A DNA stretch of 64,000 bases from Haloarcula rubripromontorii (lineage in GTDB: Archaea; Halobacteriota; Halobacteria; Halobacteriales; Haloarculaceae). The position numbers were made by a program, and so were the translations under genes. Positions 34,296-43,023 of this stretch are shown in pieces. The notes under the pieces are model-generated. The model was given only the letters and a program-made list of their open reading frames with translations, was not told the DNA's origin and did not search any database. The DNA is taken from contig NZ_LIUF01000002.1 in the NCBI RefSeq assembly GCF_001280425.1, positions 186,001 through 250,000 on the forward strand. The letters run 5' to 3'. Each line of letters starts with the position of its first letter. Positions within the stretch are counted from its first letter, which is position 1.

Positions 34296-35090
34296 ATGAC
34301 TGATTTCGTCTCTGCGGAGTGGGTGTCGAGTCGGGGCGACGACCTCCGGGTGGTCGACGTGCGAGACGCGTGGGAGTACGACGGCCTCGGACACCTCCCG
34401 GGCGCGGTGAACGTCCCCTTCGATTCGTTCCGGGCGGACGAACACGGCGCGGAGTCCGATGCTGGCGAGGGCATGCTGCCCGATGAAGACGAGTGGGCAC
34501 GGTTGCTCTCGGCAGCCGGCATCTCGCCGGAGAGCGACATCGTGGCGTATGACGACCACCACGGCGTCTTCGCCGCGCGGTTTCTGGTCACCGCAGAACT
34601 GTTCGGCCACGACCCCGACCACCTCCACCTCCTTGACGGCGACTTCTCCAGCTGGCAGCTCGAACGCGAGACGTCGAGCGAGACGCCGGACGTCGAGCCG
34701 ACCGAGTACGCCGTCCAGCGGCCGGCGTCGACGCCGCTGGTCGGCCCGGATACGGTCGCCAAGGCGGCGGACGACCCCGACGCGGTGCTGGTCGACACCC
34801 GCGAGGACGAGGAGTACGACGCGGGCCACATCCCCGGCGCAGTTCTGCTGGACTGGCGGGACCTCGTCGATGACGAGACACGGGGACTGCTCGCGCGCGA
34901 GTCGGCGCTGTCTGTCCTCGAATCGGTCGGCATCGTCCCCGAGAAGCGCGTCGTCCTCTACTGCAACACGGCTCGGCGCATCAGCCACACCTACGTCGTC
35001 CTCCGCCACCTCGGCTTCGAGCGGGTGGACTTCTACGAGGGGAGTCTCACTGAGTGGGAAGCACAGGGGCGGCCGCTGGAGACGAACTGA
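34296..35090 (+). CDS. Tandem rhodanese (sulfurtransferase), second copy
   Basis: A 264-residue protein with two rhodanese domains. The N-terminal one has the VVDVRDAWEYDGLGHLPGAVNVP motif but a YDDHHGV loop without Cys; the C-terminal one has DTREDEEYDAGHIPGAVLLDW and the active site C223-NTARRISH. This CxTxxR-type loop differs from that of the neighbour, so the donor or acceptor probably differs. It diverges from the other rhodanese with about 265 bases between them. Confidence 0.9.
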   Translation: MTDFVSAEWVSSRGDDLRVVDVRDAWEYDGLGHLPGAVNVPFDSFRADEHGAESDAGEGMLPDEDEWARLLSAAGISPESDIVAYDDHHGVFAARFLVTAELFGHDPDHLHLLDGDFSSWQLERETSSETPDVEPTEYAVQRPASTPLVGPDTVAKAADDPDAVLVDTREDEEYDAGHIPGAVLLDWRDLVDDETRGLLARESALSVLESVGIVPEKRVVLYCNTARRISHTYVVLRHLGFERVDFYEGSLTEWEAQGRPLETN

Positions 35091-35117
35091 GGCGGCGTCG
35101 CGCTGACAGGCTCCACA

Positions 35118-36122
35118 TTACGTCAGTTTCTGCTGGTCGCCCTGCCGCTCGCTGGTCAGCAGCGACGACAGTTCGACCAGCAGCGCGATGACGACCGGGC
35201 CGGCGATGAAGCCGATGACGCCAAGCGTCAACACGCCGCCAGTGAATCCGACGAAGTAGAGGCTGGCCGGGAGTCCCGTCGTGTAGCGGGCGAGCTTCGG
35301 TCTGATGACCGCATCGGGGAGGAAACCGACGAAGACGAGGCCGAACACGGTCACCAGGACTGCCCCGGTGATGTTGCCGTTGATAACATCCGCGACAGCG
35401 ATGGTGAGGACGACGACGCTGGGGCCGACGACGGGAACGAACTGCAGAATACCGGCGACCACCGCCAGTGCGAACGCGCCCTGATAGCCCAGCAGCCAGA
35501 AGACGATCCACGCCACGACAAAGGTCCCGAACGCCGTCGCCGCCTGAAGAACGTAAATCGCGTACAGTGTCCCCCGGAGCCGCTGATGGAGTCGGTTGAC
35601 GACCTCGTGATACGACGCCGGGACCGTCCGATAGACGGCCTTTTTTGGCGCCTGTGGCTGCCAGAGCATCGCGTAGACGAGGATCGCAAACAGGACGGCC
35701 TTCAGCGCCAGCACGGGCGATTCAGCGGCTAGATCCACCGCAACAGCCGTGAGTGTCTCCCGGGCGGCTATCAACGTCGGATCGATCTCGACCGGGTAGC
35801 TGAACTCGCCGAATTCGAGGGTCACCATCGACGGGAGCTGCTGGAAGAACGAAAACAGGTCGCGGCGGCGGAGATACAGCACAGCCCCGAGCGGGACGAT
35901 AATGAATGTCCCACTGATGAAGGCAATACCTGTTGTCACAGCCGCCGACAGGCGCCTGTTGAGCCCGTGGCGTCCAAGCCATTCCGAGACGGGGAACAGC
36001 ACGTATGCGACCGTGATTGCGAAGAAAATCGTCGCTAGCACCCGCGCGAGCAGGACTGCCGTCAGGCAGCCGGTAAGAACGAGCAGGCCCGCGAGGACGT
36101 AGGTACGTCGGCGTGTTACCAC
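35118..36122 (-). CDS. AI-2E-family permease
   Basis: A 334-residue membrane protein of the AI-2 exporter/PerM family. It has about seven to eight membrane helices (first at residues 7-40), the central extracytoplasmic region (residues about 85-150), then VAGILQFVPVVGPSVVVLTIAVADVINGN, the most conserved segment of the family, and ends with GFIAGPVVIALLVEL. Family members move small signals, sodium or protons. The substrate here is unknown. Confidence 0.88.
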   Translation of the reverse strand: MVTRRRTYVLAGLLVLTGCLTAVLLARVLATIFFAITVAYVLFPVSEWLGRHGLNRRLSAAVTTGIAFISGTFIIVPLGAVLYLRRRDLFSFFQQLPSMVTLEFGEFSYPVEIDPTLIAARETLTAVAVDLAAESPVLALKAVLFAILVYAMLWQPQAPKKAVYRTVPASYHEVVNRLHQRLRGTLYAIYVLQAATAFGTFVVAWIVFWLLGYQGAFALAVVAGILQFVPVVGPSVVVLTIAVADVINGNITGAVLVTVFGLVFVGFLPDAVIRPKLARYTTGLPASLYFVGFTGGVLTLGVIGFIAGPVVIALLVELSSLLTSERQGDQQKLT

Positions 36123-36186
36123 GCCCGTCCTTTTTTATCGGGCGGTAAAAACGTTATCTGCACACCCCAGAGCGGTAACACGTCCG

Positions 36187-37269
36187 TCAGGACCGGGAGA
36201 ACAGCGCTGCTAACTGCTCCCGGGAGAACAGCGTTGTCGGCCGGTCCATGTGGACGCCGATTTCGCCCTCGAAGGCTTTCATCCCGGCTTTCTGTATCGG
36301 CTCCGGCGCAGAGTAGCCAGCCCGAACCGCGTGACCGAGGCGGATCTCCTGTCGGAGGTCGTCGCGCCACGCGCGCTCGTACTCGCCCAGCGTCGCCGGG
36401 TCGTCGGGGTCGATCTCTCGGGCCGCGTGGTCGGCGGCAGTCATGCCGTAGCGGATGCCGCCGCCGGTGAAAGGCTTGGTCTGGGCCGCGGCATCGCCGA
36501 CGAGGAACGACCGTCGGCCGGTGACTCGCTTCGGCGGGCCGATGGGGATAAGTCCAGAACAGCGGCGGTCGGTCTCGACCCCGTAGCCGTCGACGAACTC
36601 TTCGAACCGCCCGCGGGCGTCGTCGCCCGGCGGGACGGCCAGCCCGTACTCGACGCCGGCCTCGCCCCGCGGGATGCGCCACGCGAAGAAGCGTGGGACG
36701 GTGAGGTGGACGTCCACGAAGTCGCCGTGGTCGACCTCGTCGCTGAACCCGAGGACGCCATGCAGCAGTTCGTCGGGTTCGGGAAGGTCGAGTTCCCGCC
36801 GGACGCGGCTCTTCGGGCCGTCACAGCCGGCGACCATCTTCGCGCGGTGGGTTTCGACGCTGTCGTCGCCGCGTACTTCAACGGTGACGCCGTCCCTGTC
36901 TTCGGAGACGCCGACGACGGAGTGGCCCTCGCGCACGTCCGCGCCGGCATCGCGGGCCACGTCGGCGAGGTGCTTGTCCAGACCGACGCGGTCGATGACG
37001 TTCGAGATGACTTCGTCCTTGTAGAAGGGGTGGTCTTGACTTCCGGGACCGCCAGTGTGAAACCGAGCGCCCGAAATCTCGTTCTGGAACAGGTCGTCGC
37101 GGGCGTCCTCGGTAAACTCCCAGATATCTGTGCTCACGTGGCCCGAACAGGCCAGTGGCTTGCCGATCTCCCCCTGCTCGAACACCACCACGTCGAGCCC
37201 CCGGCTCGCCGCCTGACGCGCGTACCGGGACCCAGCCGGACCCGCGCCGACCACCACAACATCGTACAT
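36187..37269 (-). CDS. Geranylgeranyl reductase-family flavoprotein
   Basis: A 360-residue FAD-dependent reductase. The dinucleotide motif is VVVGAGPAGSRYARQAASRG (residues 4-23), followed by EQGEIGKPLACSGHVS, in which the Cys-Ser-Gly is typical of digeranylgeranylglycerophospholipid reductases that saturate archaeal lipid chains. Later motifs are GCDGPKSRVR and GDAAAQTKPFTGGGIRYGM. The ATG at 37269 puts the glycine-rich motif at the N-terminus; a nine-codon longer form is possible. It may modify membrane lipids or menaquinone side chains. Confidence 0.9.
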   Translation of the reverse strand: MYDVVVVGAGPAGSRYARQAASRGLDVVVFEQGEIGKPLACSGHVSTDIWEFTEDARDDLFQNEISGARFHTGGPGSQDHPFYKDEVISNVIDRVGLDKHLADVARDAGADVREGHSVVGVSEDRDGVTVEVRGDDSVETHRAKMVAGCDGPKSRVRRELDLPEPDELLHGVLGFSDEVDHGDFVDVHLTVPRFFAWRIPRGEAGVEYGLAVPPGDDARGRFEEFVDGYGVETDRRCSGLIPIGPPKRVTGRRSFLVGDAAAQTKPFTGGGIRYGMTAADHAAREIDPDDPATLGEYERAWRDDLRQEIRLGHAVRAGYSAPEPIQKAGMKAFEGEIGVHMDRPTTLFSREQLAALFSRS

Positions 37270-37404
37270 ACACGTTCTCTCGGTGTCACGAATCAAATAG
37301 CTTCTTGATTCGTACGGATTGCTGGCACTGTCTCACCGCGTCAGTACCCGTCGTGTCTTCGACGAAGCAGGACGTATTTGTCGGCGTAACCCCTGGTATG
37401 GCCT

Positions 37405-37791
37405 ATGGCAGAGTATCAGCCCGGAGTGTGTAATATCGGGGCGAACCAGCGCCGCACCCGCCGACTGTCGGCCATTGGGTCATTCGCGGTCGCTGCTGGC
37501 ATCGCAGTCGCCGTCGGAGTCGGCGCAGTCCCTCGACTGTCGCTGTGGGCGACTGTCCCCTTCATTTTCGGCGGGTACCTCGGCGCGTTTCAGGACTACT
37601 TCCGGTTCTGTGTCGCGTTCGGAGCGCTGGCCCGCTACGACCTTTCGGGGTCCGGAGGGGAAAGCGGCCGCGTAGACACGAGTGAGGCTGTTCGCGCTGA
37701 CCGGCGAAAAGCGGCGAAAATCCTCCTGCTCTCTGCTGTTGCGACGGTCGTGACGGCCGGCATCGGGTCCGTGGCTGTTACCGCCGTGTAG
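37405..37791 (+). CDS. Small membrane protein, hypothetical
   Basis: A 128-residue protein with three membrane helices (about 25-45, 49-66 and 106-127) and a soluble middle loop. No family is recognised. A CNIGANQRR segment precedes the first helix. Confidence 0.62.
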   Translation: MAEYQPGVCNIGANQRRTRRLSAIGSFAVAAGIAVAVGVGAVPRLSLWATVPFIFGGYLGAFQDYFRFCVAFGALARYDLSGSGGESGRVDTSEAVRADRRKAAKILLLSAVATVVTAGIGSVAVTAV

Positions 37792-37848
37792 GGCTTCTGT
37801 CTGCTGTGTGTTCTAGGTGTCACCAAATCCGCTCAGGCGGTGGCGGTA

Positions 37849-38823
37849 TCAGACGACGGCCAGCCCGCTCGGGACTTGCTCGTAGTCGGTCGGCCAGTCC
37901 CCGTCGTCGAGGTCGCGTCGCGTCCACGCTTCCCCGCGGTTCGACTGGAACAGGCCGTGGTTCGTCAACGCGAGAAAGCCACCGTCCGGGTCGGCGGCGA
38001 GGACCGGACGGGCCAGCCCGTCCGGCCCCGGCAGGCCGTCCATCGATTGTGTCCAGCGCTCGCCGTTCCACCGATACACGTAGCTCTCGCCGCTGGTGCT
38101 GTGAGCCGACCGGGGGCCGCTGGCCGCCGAGACGACGACGCGGTCCGGGTCGTCGGGGTGGACGGCCAGCCCCCACACGTACCGATGGGCCAGCCCGTCC
38201 TGCGGGTGGGTCCACGTCGCTCCCCGGTCGGTCGACAGCGCGAAGCCGTCGCCGGCGGCGGTGTACACCCGGTCCGGGGCGTCTGGGTGGGTGGCCAGCG
38301 TATGGTTGTCCCGCCGAGCATCGTCGGGATGGTCGACCCACGTTTCGCCGCCGTCCGGACTACGGATGAACGCGCCGGCCTCGATGGCGGCGTACACCTG
38401 CTCCGGATCGTCTGGGGCGAGCGCGAGCCAGCGGACGTGGTGGGTGTGTGGCCGCGGCGGGAACGACCACCGCGACGCCGAATCGAGGTCGGTCACCCCC
38501 GGCCGCTCTGTCCACGTCTTTCCGCCGTCGGCCGAACGGTAGACCGCGCTCGGCTCCGTTCCGGCCCACACCACGTCAGGGTCCTGTGGGCTGCCCGTCA
38601 CGCTCGTCACGCGGTCGCCGGCGTCGAGGACCGATTCCCACGTCGCACCGCGGTCGGTTGTCCGCTGGAGGCCGGCGTCGGCTGTGCCCGCGAAGGCACG
38701 CTCCGGCTCCGCCGTTCTCGCGGCGACGCACTCGATGTCGTGACCGAGAAAGCAGTCGTCCCAGCCGGTGTCGCTGTCCCCGACGAGGACGCGGTCCCCG
38801 AGTGCGGCGTAGACGGTGTCCAT
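37849..38823 (-). CDS. Asp-box (BNR) beta-propeller protein
   Basis: A 324-residue protein made of repeated blades with Asp-box motifs: TDRGATWES, SADGGKTWTE, SPDGGETWVD and STDRGATWTH. These are the short S-x-D-x-G-x-x-W loops of sialidase-type and photosystem-assembly propellers. No signal peptide and no transmembrane helix are seen, so it is probably cytoplasmic. The start MDTVYAALGDRVLVG lies directly on the first strand. Function unknown; a protein-protein scaffold is possible. Confidence 0.82.
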   Translation of the reverse strand: MDTVYAALGDRVLVGDSDTGWDDCFLGHDIECVAARTAEPERAFAGTADAGLQRTTDRGATWESVLDAGDRVTSVTGSPQDPDVVWAGTEPSAVYRSADGGKTWTERPGVTDLDSASRWSFPPRPHTHHVRWLALAPDDPEQVYAAIEAGAFIRSPDGGETWVDHPDDARRDNHTLATHPDAPDRVYTAAGDGFALSTDRGATWTHPQDGLAHRYVWGLAVHPDDPDRVVVSAASGPRSAHSTSGESYVYRWNGERWTQSMDGLPGPDGLARPVLAADPDGGFLALTNHGLFQSNRGEAWTRRDLDDGDWPTDYEQVPSGLAVV

Positions 38824-38864
38824 AGCCGACTGTACGAGGCCCGAGCGAAGAAAGCTGGTGGTGG

Positions 38865-41090
38865 TCAGCGACTGACCGACCGCGTCAGCGCGAAGACGTA
38901 CAGCGCGACGAAGAAGCCGCCGAGGAACGCCTCGGACTGGGCCAGCAGGGAGACGGTCGGATCGCTGACCTCGCCGACGCCGCCGAGGAAGAAGGCGATG
39001 AACGAGCCGAGACTGAGCTGCGCGTACTGGCCCACGCTCCCGAACAGGTCCGGCGCGAGAGCGAGGTACAGGCCCGCGTAGGCGGCGATGAGTACAGCCG
39101 ACGCCGCCAGCGTGTACGACGCCCGCTCGCCGTAACCGGTGGTCACGAACAGGAACGCGTTCATTCCCCAGCGGGCGAGCGCCCGACCGCGCTCTCGCAA
39201 CGACGCCGCACTGTTCCGGACCCGCTGGGAGTGACAGCGCCGCCGGTACGCCATCTGCGACATGAAGAACTCGGAGGCGGCGGTGTTGTCGGCGATGTCG
39301 TTCGCGCCGTTTTTCGCCCGCAGGTACGTCACCTCGCCGGCGGCGGCCTCAATCCGCCCCTTCGTGGCCGTCGCAAGTCGCTCGGCGGTGGCGCGGGCGG
39401 CTGTCGGGAGCGCGTGGCCGCTGGCCTGCTCGGCCGCCACATCGAGTGGAGTCGGCGGTTCGTCGGCCGTCGCGGCTGTGTTGTCATCGCTAGTGGTCGA
39501 ACCCGCCCCGTCCTCGCCGGTGGCTGCGACTCGCGGGACAGCGCCCGGCTCGGCAGCTTCACCGTTCCCGCCGCCGTCTGCCAGGGCTTTGACGGCCTCG
39601 TCGAGGGCCGACGGGTACGCCAGCGCGGTCCGCAGGCCGTCCCACAGTCCGCTGTCGAGTTCGTGCAGCCGATAGTTCGACGCCTCCAAGTCGAGGGCAT
39701 CGTCGTCGCGGAAGTCGAAGCCCGCGAACCGCGTCCGGTAGAACGCGACGTAGTCGAGGACGCTCTGCGTCCCGTCGCCTTCGAATCGGACAGTGCCGAG
39801 CGTCGCTCGCTCGGGGTCATACACCACTGCGCCTGTATCCGGCTGGCCGAGCGTGCCGTCTTCGACTGTGGTCTCGGAGAGCGAGACGAGTCCGACGCCG
39901 TCCGGTCCGACGGCCGCTGGCCGAAGGTCGACCGCGCCGACGGTGCAGCCGTGGAGTCGGACGGTGCCCGTACAGGCCACATCTGTCGCGCGCAGTCGGT
40001 CGATTTCGCTGTCCTCGAACTGCGGACTCGCCAGCGTCGCCCCGTCCAGGTGGAGATCGGTGACGGCGGCGTCGACGAACGACGCGGCGACTAGCGTCGT
40101 GTCCGTGGCGTCGAGTCGCTCGACGGTTGCGCCCTCGAAGTCGGCATCCACGAGCACAGCGTCGTGGACGACCAGCTTCATCGAAATCGCCGCGTCGGCG
40201 AACGTCGCGTCGGTGAGCGTCACGTCGGGGAGATAGAGCCGCTCGGCCTCGACCCGCTCGAAGACGGCCTCGTCGTAGCTGCTCTCGTTGAAGTAGCCGC
40301 CGCTGAACGTCGCGCCGTAGAACCGCGCCGTGCCGAACTCCGCCTGTCGGAAGTCCGCTTCGTCGAAGGTCGCGTGGTAGAAGTCTCCGGTCCCGAACTG
40401 TGCCTCGTCGAAATCTGCCATCTCCAGCGTGGCGTGCTGGAACGAGCCGTCGTCGACGGTCACCCGGTCGAAGGTGGCGTCGGTCATCGAGGCCCGGTCG
40501 AAGGTCGCAGTTCCGAGTGTCGCGTCACGGGCGTCAATCTCAGAGAGCGTTGCGCGCTCGAACGCAGCGGTGTCCAGTTGTGCGTTCCTGAGGTCGACGC
40601 GGTCCGCCGTCACCCCGGTAAACACCGCCTCTGCAATCGTCGCGTCTTTCGCGTCGATCTCGTGGTACGTCCCGTCGAACGTCGCCGTGTCCGTGACCGT
40701 CGTGCCCCGGAGGTCGAGGCGCTGGCCGAACTCGCTGTCGGTACAGTCAAGCCGGCCGATTGTCGCGCCGCGGAGGTCGACCGGATGGTTGTCGGCGGCA
40801 TCGACAACCGCGTTCGACAGGTCGAGACCGTCGAAGGTGGCTCCGATGAACTGTTTTGCTCGCTTGCGGTCCTGGCGACTCTCGGGAGGGTCTCCAGCAA
40901 TTGAATCGAGGAACGCTTCGGACACGGCCACGTCGTCGGGAATGGCCTCGGGCTGGCAGTGGAACGGACAGCGGTCCCTGCCTTTGATTGCGCCGTGTGG
41001 ACACTTCCACTCCCGTTCGGGTTCGCCCTCGAACTCTGAGAGGGTGTAGGTGAACGTACAGCGACTCTCGGCGTGTCCCGACCAACCCAT
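38865..41090 (-). CDS. Pentapeptide-repeat protein with channel-like C-terminus
   Basis: A 741-residue protein. The first 50 residues carry a Cys-rich motif (C11, C30, and CPFHC) that could bind zinc. Residues about 85-430 are a long pentapeptide-repeat helix (A(D/N)LXX pattern, e.g. FDEADFRQAEFGTARF). A Ser/Ala/Gly/Glu linker covers residues about 490-560. Residues 630-741 have two membrane helices and a re-entrant loop, the layout of two-helix ion channels attached to pentapeptide repeats. The selectivity-filter position reads FLGGVGEVSD rather than a normal TxGYGD, and a GYGER motif precedes the first helix. Confidence 0.82.
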   Translation of the reverse strand: MGWSGHAESRCTFTYTLSEFEGEPEREWKCPHGAIKGRDRCPFHCQPEAIPDDVAVSEAFLDSIAGDPPESRQDRKRAKQFIGATFDGLDLSNAVVDAADNHPVDLRGATIGRLDCTDSEFGQRLDLRGTTVTDTATFDGTYHEIDAKDATIAEAVFTGVTADRVDLRNAQLDTAAFERATLSEIDARDATLGTATFDRASMTDATFDRVTVDDGSFQHATLEMADFDEAQFGTGDFYHATFDEADFRQAEFGTARFYGATFSGGYFNESSYDEAVFERVEAERLYLPDVTLTDATFADAAISMKLVVHDAVLVDADFEGATVERLDATDTTLVAASFVDAAVTDLHLDGATLASPQFEDSEIDRLRATDVACTGTVRLHGCTVGAVDLRPAAVGPDGVGLVSLSETTVEDGTLGQPDTGAVVYDPERATLGTVRFEGDGTQSVLDYVAFYRTRFAGFDFRDDDALDLEASNYRLHELDSGLWDGLRTALAYPSALDEAVKALADGGGNGEAAEPGAVPRVAATGEDGAGSTTSDDNTAATADEPPTPLDVAAEQASGHALPTAARATAERLATATKGRIEAAAGEVTYLRAKNGANDIADNTAASEFFMSQMAYRRRCHSQRVRNSAASLRERGRALARWGMNAFLFVTTGYGERASYTLAASAVLIAAYAGLYLALAPDLFGSVGQYAQLSLGSFIAFFLGGVGEVSDPTVSLLAQSEAFLGGFFVALYVFALTRSVSR

Positions 41091-41253
41091 CGTTGCCAGA
41101 AACGGTCGACAGGCAAGGTGATAAGCGCTTCCACACTCTCGCGTCGTGGGGCTGCCGTCTTGCTCACCGGCCGGCGCAGCCTGCCGGACTCGCTCTAGGT
41201 GGGCGGCCCGGCGTTTCCGGAATTGTCCGTCGATTGTGATACAGAAACCGTGC

Positions 41254-42021
41254 CTACGGCGTCCACCAGCGCAGGCCGACCATCACGAAGATGATCGCCA
41301 GCTGCATTAGGCCCTGCAGGCCCCCGAGTCTGGCGTTTCGCATCCCGATCTCGGAGACGAGGTCGACGTCCGGGGTCTCGGAGACGACTTGCCGGTAGAT
41401 GCGGACCTCGCCGGGCAAGATGACGCCGAAACCCTGCACGGACAGCACGGTCACGATAGCAAGCGTGGCGATGATCCACCACGAGGTCATCGCGAACTGC
41501 GGGAGCGCGGTCGCCAGGTACGCGCCGGACCCAGCGACGGCGACGCCGAGGACGCCCAGCGTCTTCGGGTCGGTCAGCGCGTCGAACTGGTAGCCGACGA
41601 GGAGGACGACGGGAATCAGCGTCGCGGCGGTCAGCAGCGCCAGCCACGGGTCGGCGTTGGGGAACTTCCCGAGGCGAAGCGCCAGCAGAATGCCGCCGGA
41701 AATAGTCACTGCCGCGAGCGTCGGCATCAGGAACGTCATCTTGGGCGTGAACGACGTGAAGAAGTCGGCTCGTGCCTCGGGCTCCTGGCCGCCCAGCACC
41801 GGTCCCAACACGAGGCCCATGAACAGGTCGATACCGGTCCACAGCACCCCGGCCATCACGTGTACGTAGGTCAGCGCGCGGATGTTTCCGCTGGCGAGTG
41901 CCCCCGCGAACGCGATAAGCGGGATAGCAACCGCCCCGACGGCAAAGGCGGGGTTCGCCTGTTTCGCCAACCCACCGATACCCCGTTTTCGTTCGACGCG
42001 ATCCGCTGTCGACTGGGCCAT
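41254..42021 (-). CDS. Polytopic membrane protein, hypothetical (DUF2269-like)
   Basis: A 255-residue membrane protein with about seven helices between residues 28 and 253. Conserved-looking features are ALTYVHVMAGVLWTGIDLFMGLVLGPVLGG, where the His and Trp/Gly pattern recalls DUF2269 or copper-resistance D-type membrane proteins that could bind haem, and PKMTFLMPTLAAVTISGGI. The N-terminal 18 residues are charged and cytoplasmic. Function unknown. Confidence 0.72.
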   Translation of the reverse strand: MAQSTADRVERKRGIGGLAKQANPAFAVGAVAIPLIAFAGALASGNIRALTYVHVMAGVLWTGIDLFMGLVLGPVLGGQEPEARADFFTSFTPKMTFLMPTLAAVTISGGILLALRLGKFPNADPWLALLTAATLIPVVLLVGYQFDALTDPKTLGVLGVAVAGSGAYLATALPQFAMTSWWIIATLAIVTVLSVQGFGVILPGEVRIYRQVVSETPDVDLVSEIGMRNARLGGLQGLMQLAIIFVMVGLRWWTP

Positions 42022-42121
42022 GAGTGGCTGTAACAGGGTTCGCTAGCGTGAAAAGCGTTGGTGGCTCGTATGGAGATTTATACGAAAGTACGGCCCAATC
42101 TGGGTGTCTGGCCGCACGCTT

Positions 42122-42144
42122 AATACGATGCAATGCGTTGTATT
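42122..42144. promoter_or_regulatory. 23-base imperfect palindrome before the toxin-antitoxin pair
   Basis: The bases at 42122-42144 match their own reverse complement at most positions, with perfect outer arms aatac...gtatt and a gca...tgc core. The site ends four bases before the ATG at 42149 and follows a TATA-like tttatac at 42076-42082. This fits an autoregulatory operator. Confidence 0.5.
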
Positions 42145-42148
42145 TCAT

Positions 42149-42445
42149 ATGGAGAACGTCACGACTCGAATGAGTGATACGGAACTCGATCTGGTGGCGC
42201 GTCTCGCTGAGGCGAAAGGAGAGAGTCGGAGCGATGCCATCCGGCAGGCAATCCGTCAGGGTGCCCGCGAGGAACTCATCCGTGTCGCCCTTCAGCGGTA
42301 TCAAGAAGGAGACGTGGGGATGCGCGGTGCGGCGGAGTTAGCGGGACTCACCATCGCGGAGATGATGGCCGAAGCGAATGACCGTGGGGTGCTGTCGAAC
42401 TACGATGAGGCCGACCTCGCAGACGACGTGGATGCGCTACGATGA
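42149..42445 (+). CDS. UPF0175-type antitoxin
   Basis: A 98-residue protein with a ribbon-helix-helix N-terminus (VTTRMSDTELDLVARLAEAKGESRSDAIRQAIRQG) and a C-terminal UPF0175 region with helix ALQRYQEGDVGMRGAAELAGLTIAEMMAEANDRGV. UPF0175 proteins are known antitoxins of PIN-like toxins. ATG 42149 was chosen; a GTG at 42104 in the same frame would make a 113-residue leaderless version, since it lies about 25 bases from the TATA. The last four bases overlap the toxin start (ATGA). Confidence 0.85.
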   Translation: MENVTTRMSDTELDLVARLAEAKGESRSDAIRQAIRQGAREELIRVALQRYQEGDVGMRGAAELAGLTIAEMMAEANDRGVLSNYDEADLADDVDALR

Positions 42446-43023
42446 CCTGGAACGGGCGGGTCGTACTTCTTGATGCGAGCGTTATTATTACATTAGCTGA
42501 AACCGGATCGACTGATTTACTCGATTCCGTGCGTGGCGGATTAGTCGTCCCTCGGGCGGTAAAATTCGAGATCTCGAAAGAGCCTGCTAAATCAGCACTC
42601 GACACCTGCATAGATGAAGGGAACATCGTTCAAACTAATATTCTCGCTTGGGCTGGAGAGGAAGATAAGGATAAACTCGTGTCCGATTCAGCAACTCGAC
42701 TCGGGAACGATCCTGGGTCGGTTATCGATACCGAAAGTAAAGTTCCAATGATCGTCAACGGCGATGTTGCACTGCTCACCGGCGCTCAACTTGCGGACGA
42801 GTGTGTCGTCATCACCGATGACAAACCGCTCCGGCAGGCTTGTAAGTCGATATCGATACCCGTTTCGGGGACAATCGGTGTACTCGTTCGTGCCGTGGAA
42901 ACCAGAGATATCGAACCAGACGCTGCGAAGGAGACGCTCTATGCGATGGATGAAGTCGGGGCTCGCCTCAGTGCAAGTCTAGTGAAGCGAGCGGAGCGAT
43001 TGATCGACGACGCGGCCGATTAG
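42442..43023 (+). CDS. PIN-domain toxin (DUF3368-like)
   Basis: A 193-residue PIN-like ribonuclease. Acidic residues of the nuclease centre are visible: D11 in VVLLDASVIITLAE, the Glu in VKFEISKEP, and the Asp cluster in VVITDDKPLRQA. It is paired with the UPF0175 antitoxin and overlaps it by four bases, the usual arrangement of type II toxin-antitoxin pairs. Its DNA is clearly richer in A and T than its neighbours, which points to lateral transfer. The toxin would cut RNA when the antitoxin is lost. Confidence 0.84.
   Translation: MTWNGRVVLLDASVIITLAETGSTDLLDSVRGGLVVPRAVKFEISKEPAKSALDTCIDEGNIVQTNILAWAGEEDKDKLVSDSATRLGNDPGSVIDTESKVPMIVNGDVALLTGAQLADECVVITDDKPLRQACKSISIPVSGTIGVLVRAVETRDIEPDAAKETLYAMDEVGARLSASLVKRAERLIDDAAD

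Noticed and set aside
39231-40904. + strand frames opposite the pentapeptide-repeat gene
   Set aside because: Repeats on the minus strand create open frames on the opposite strand. These have Arg/Val-rich shadow composition.
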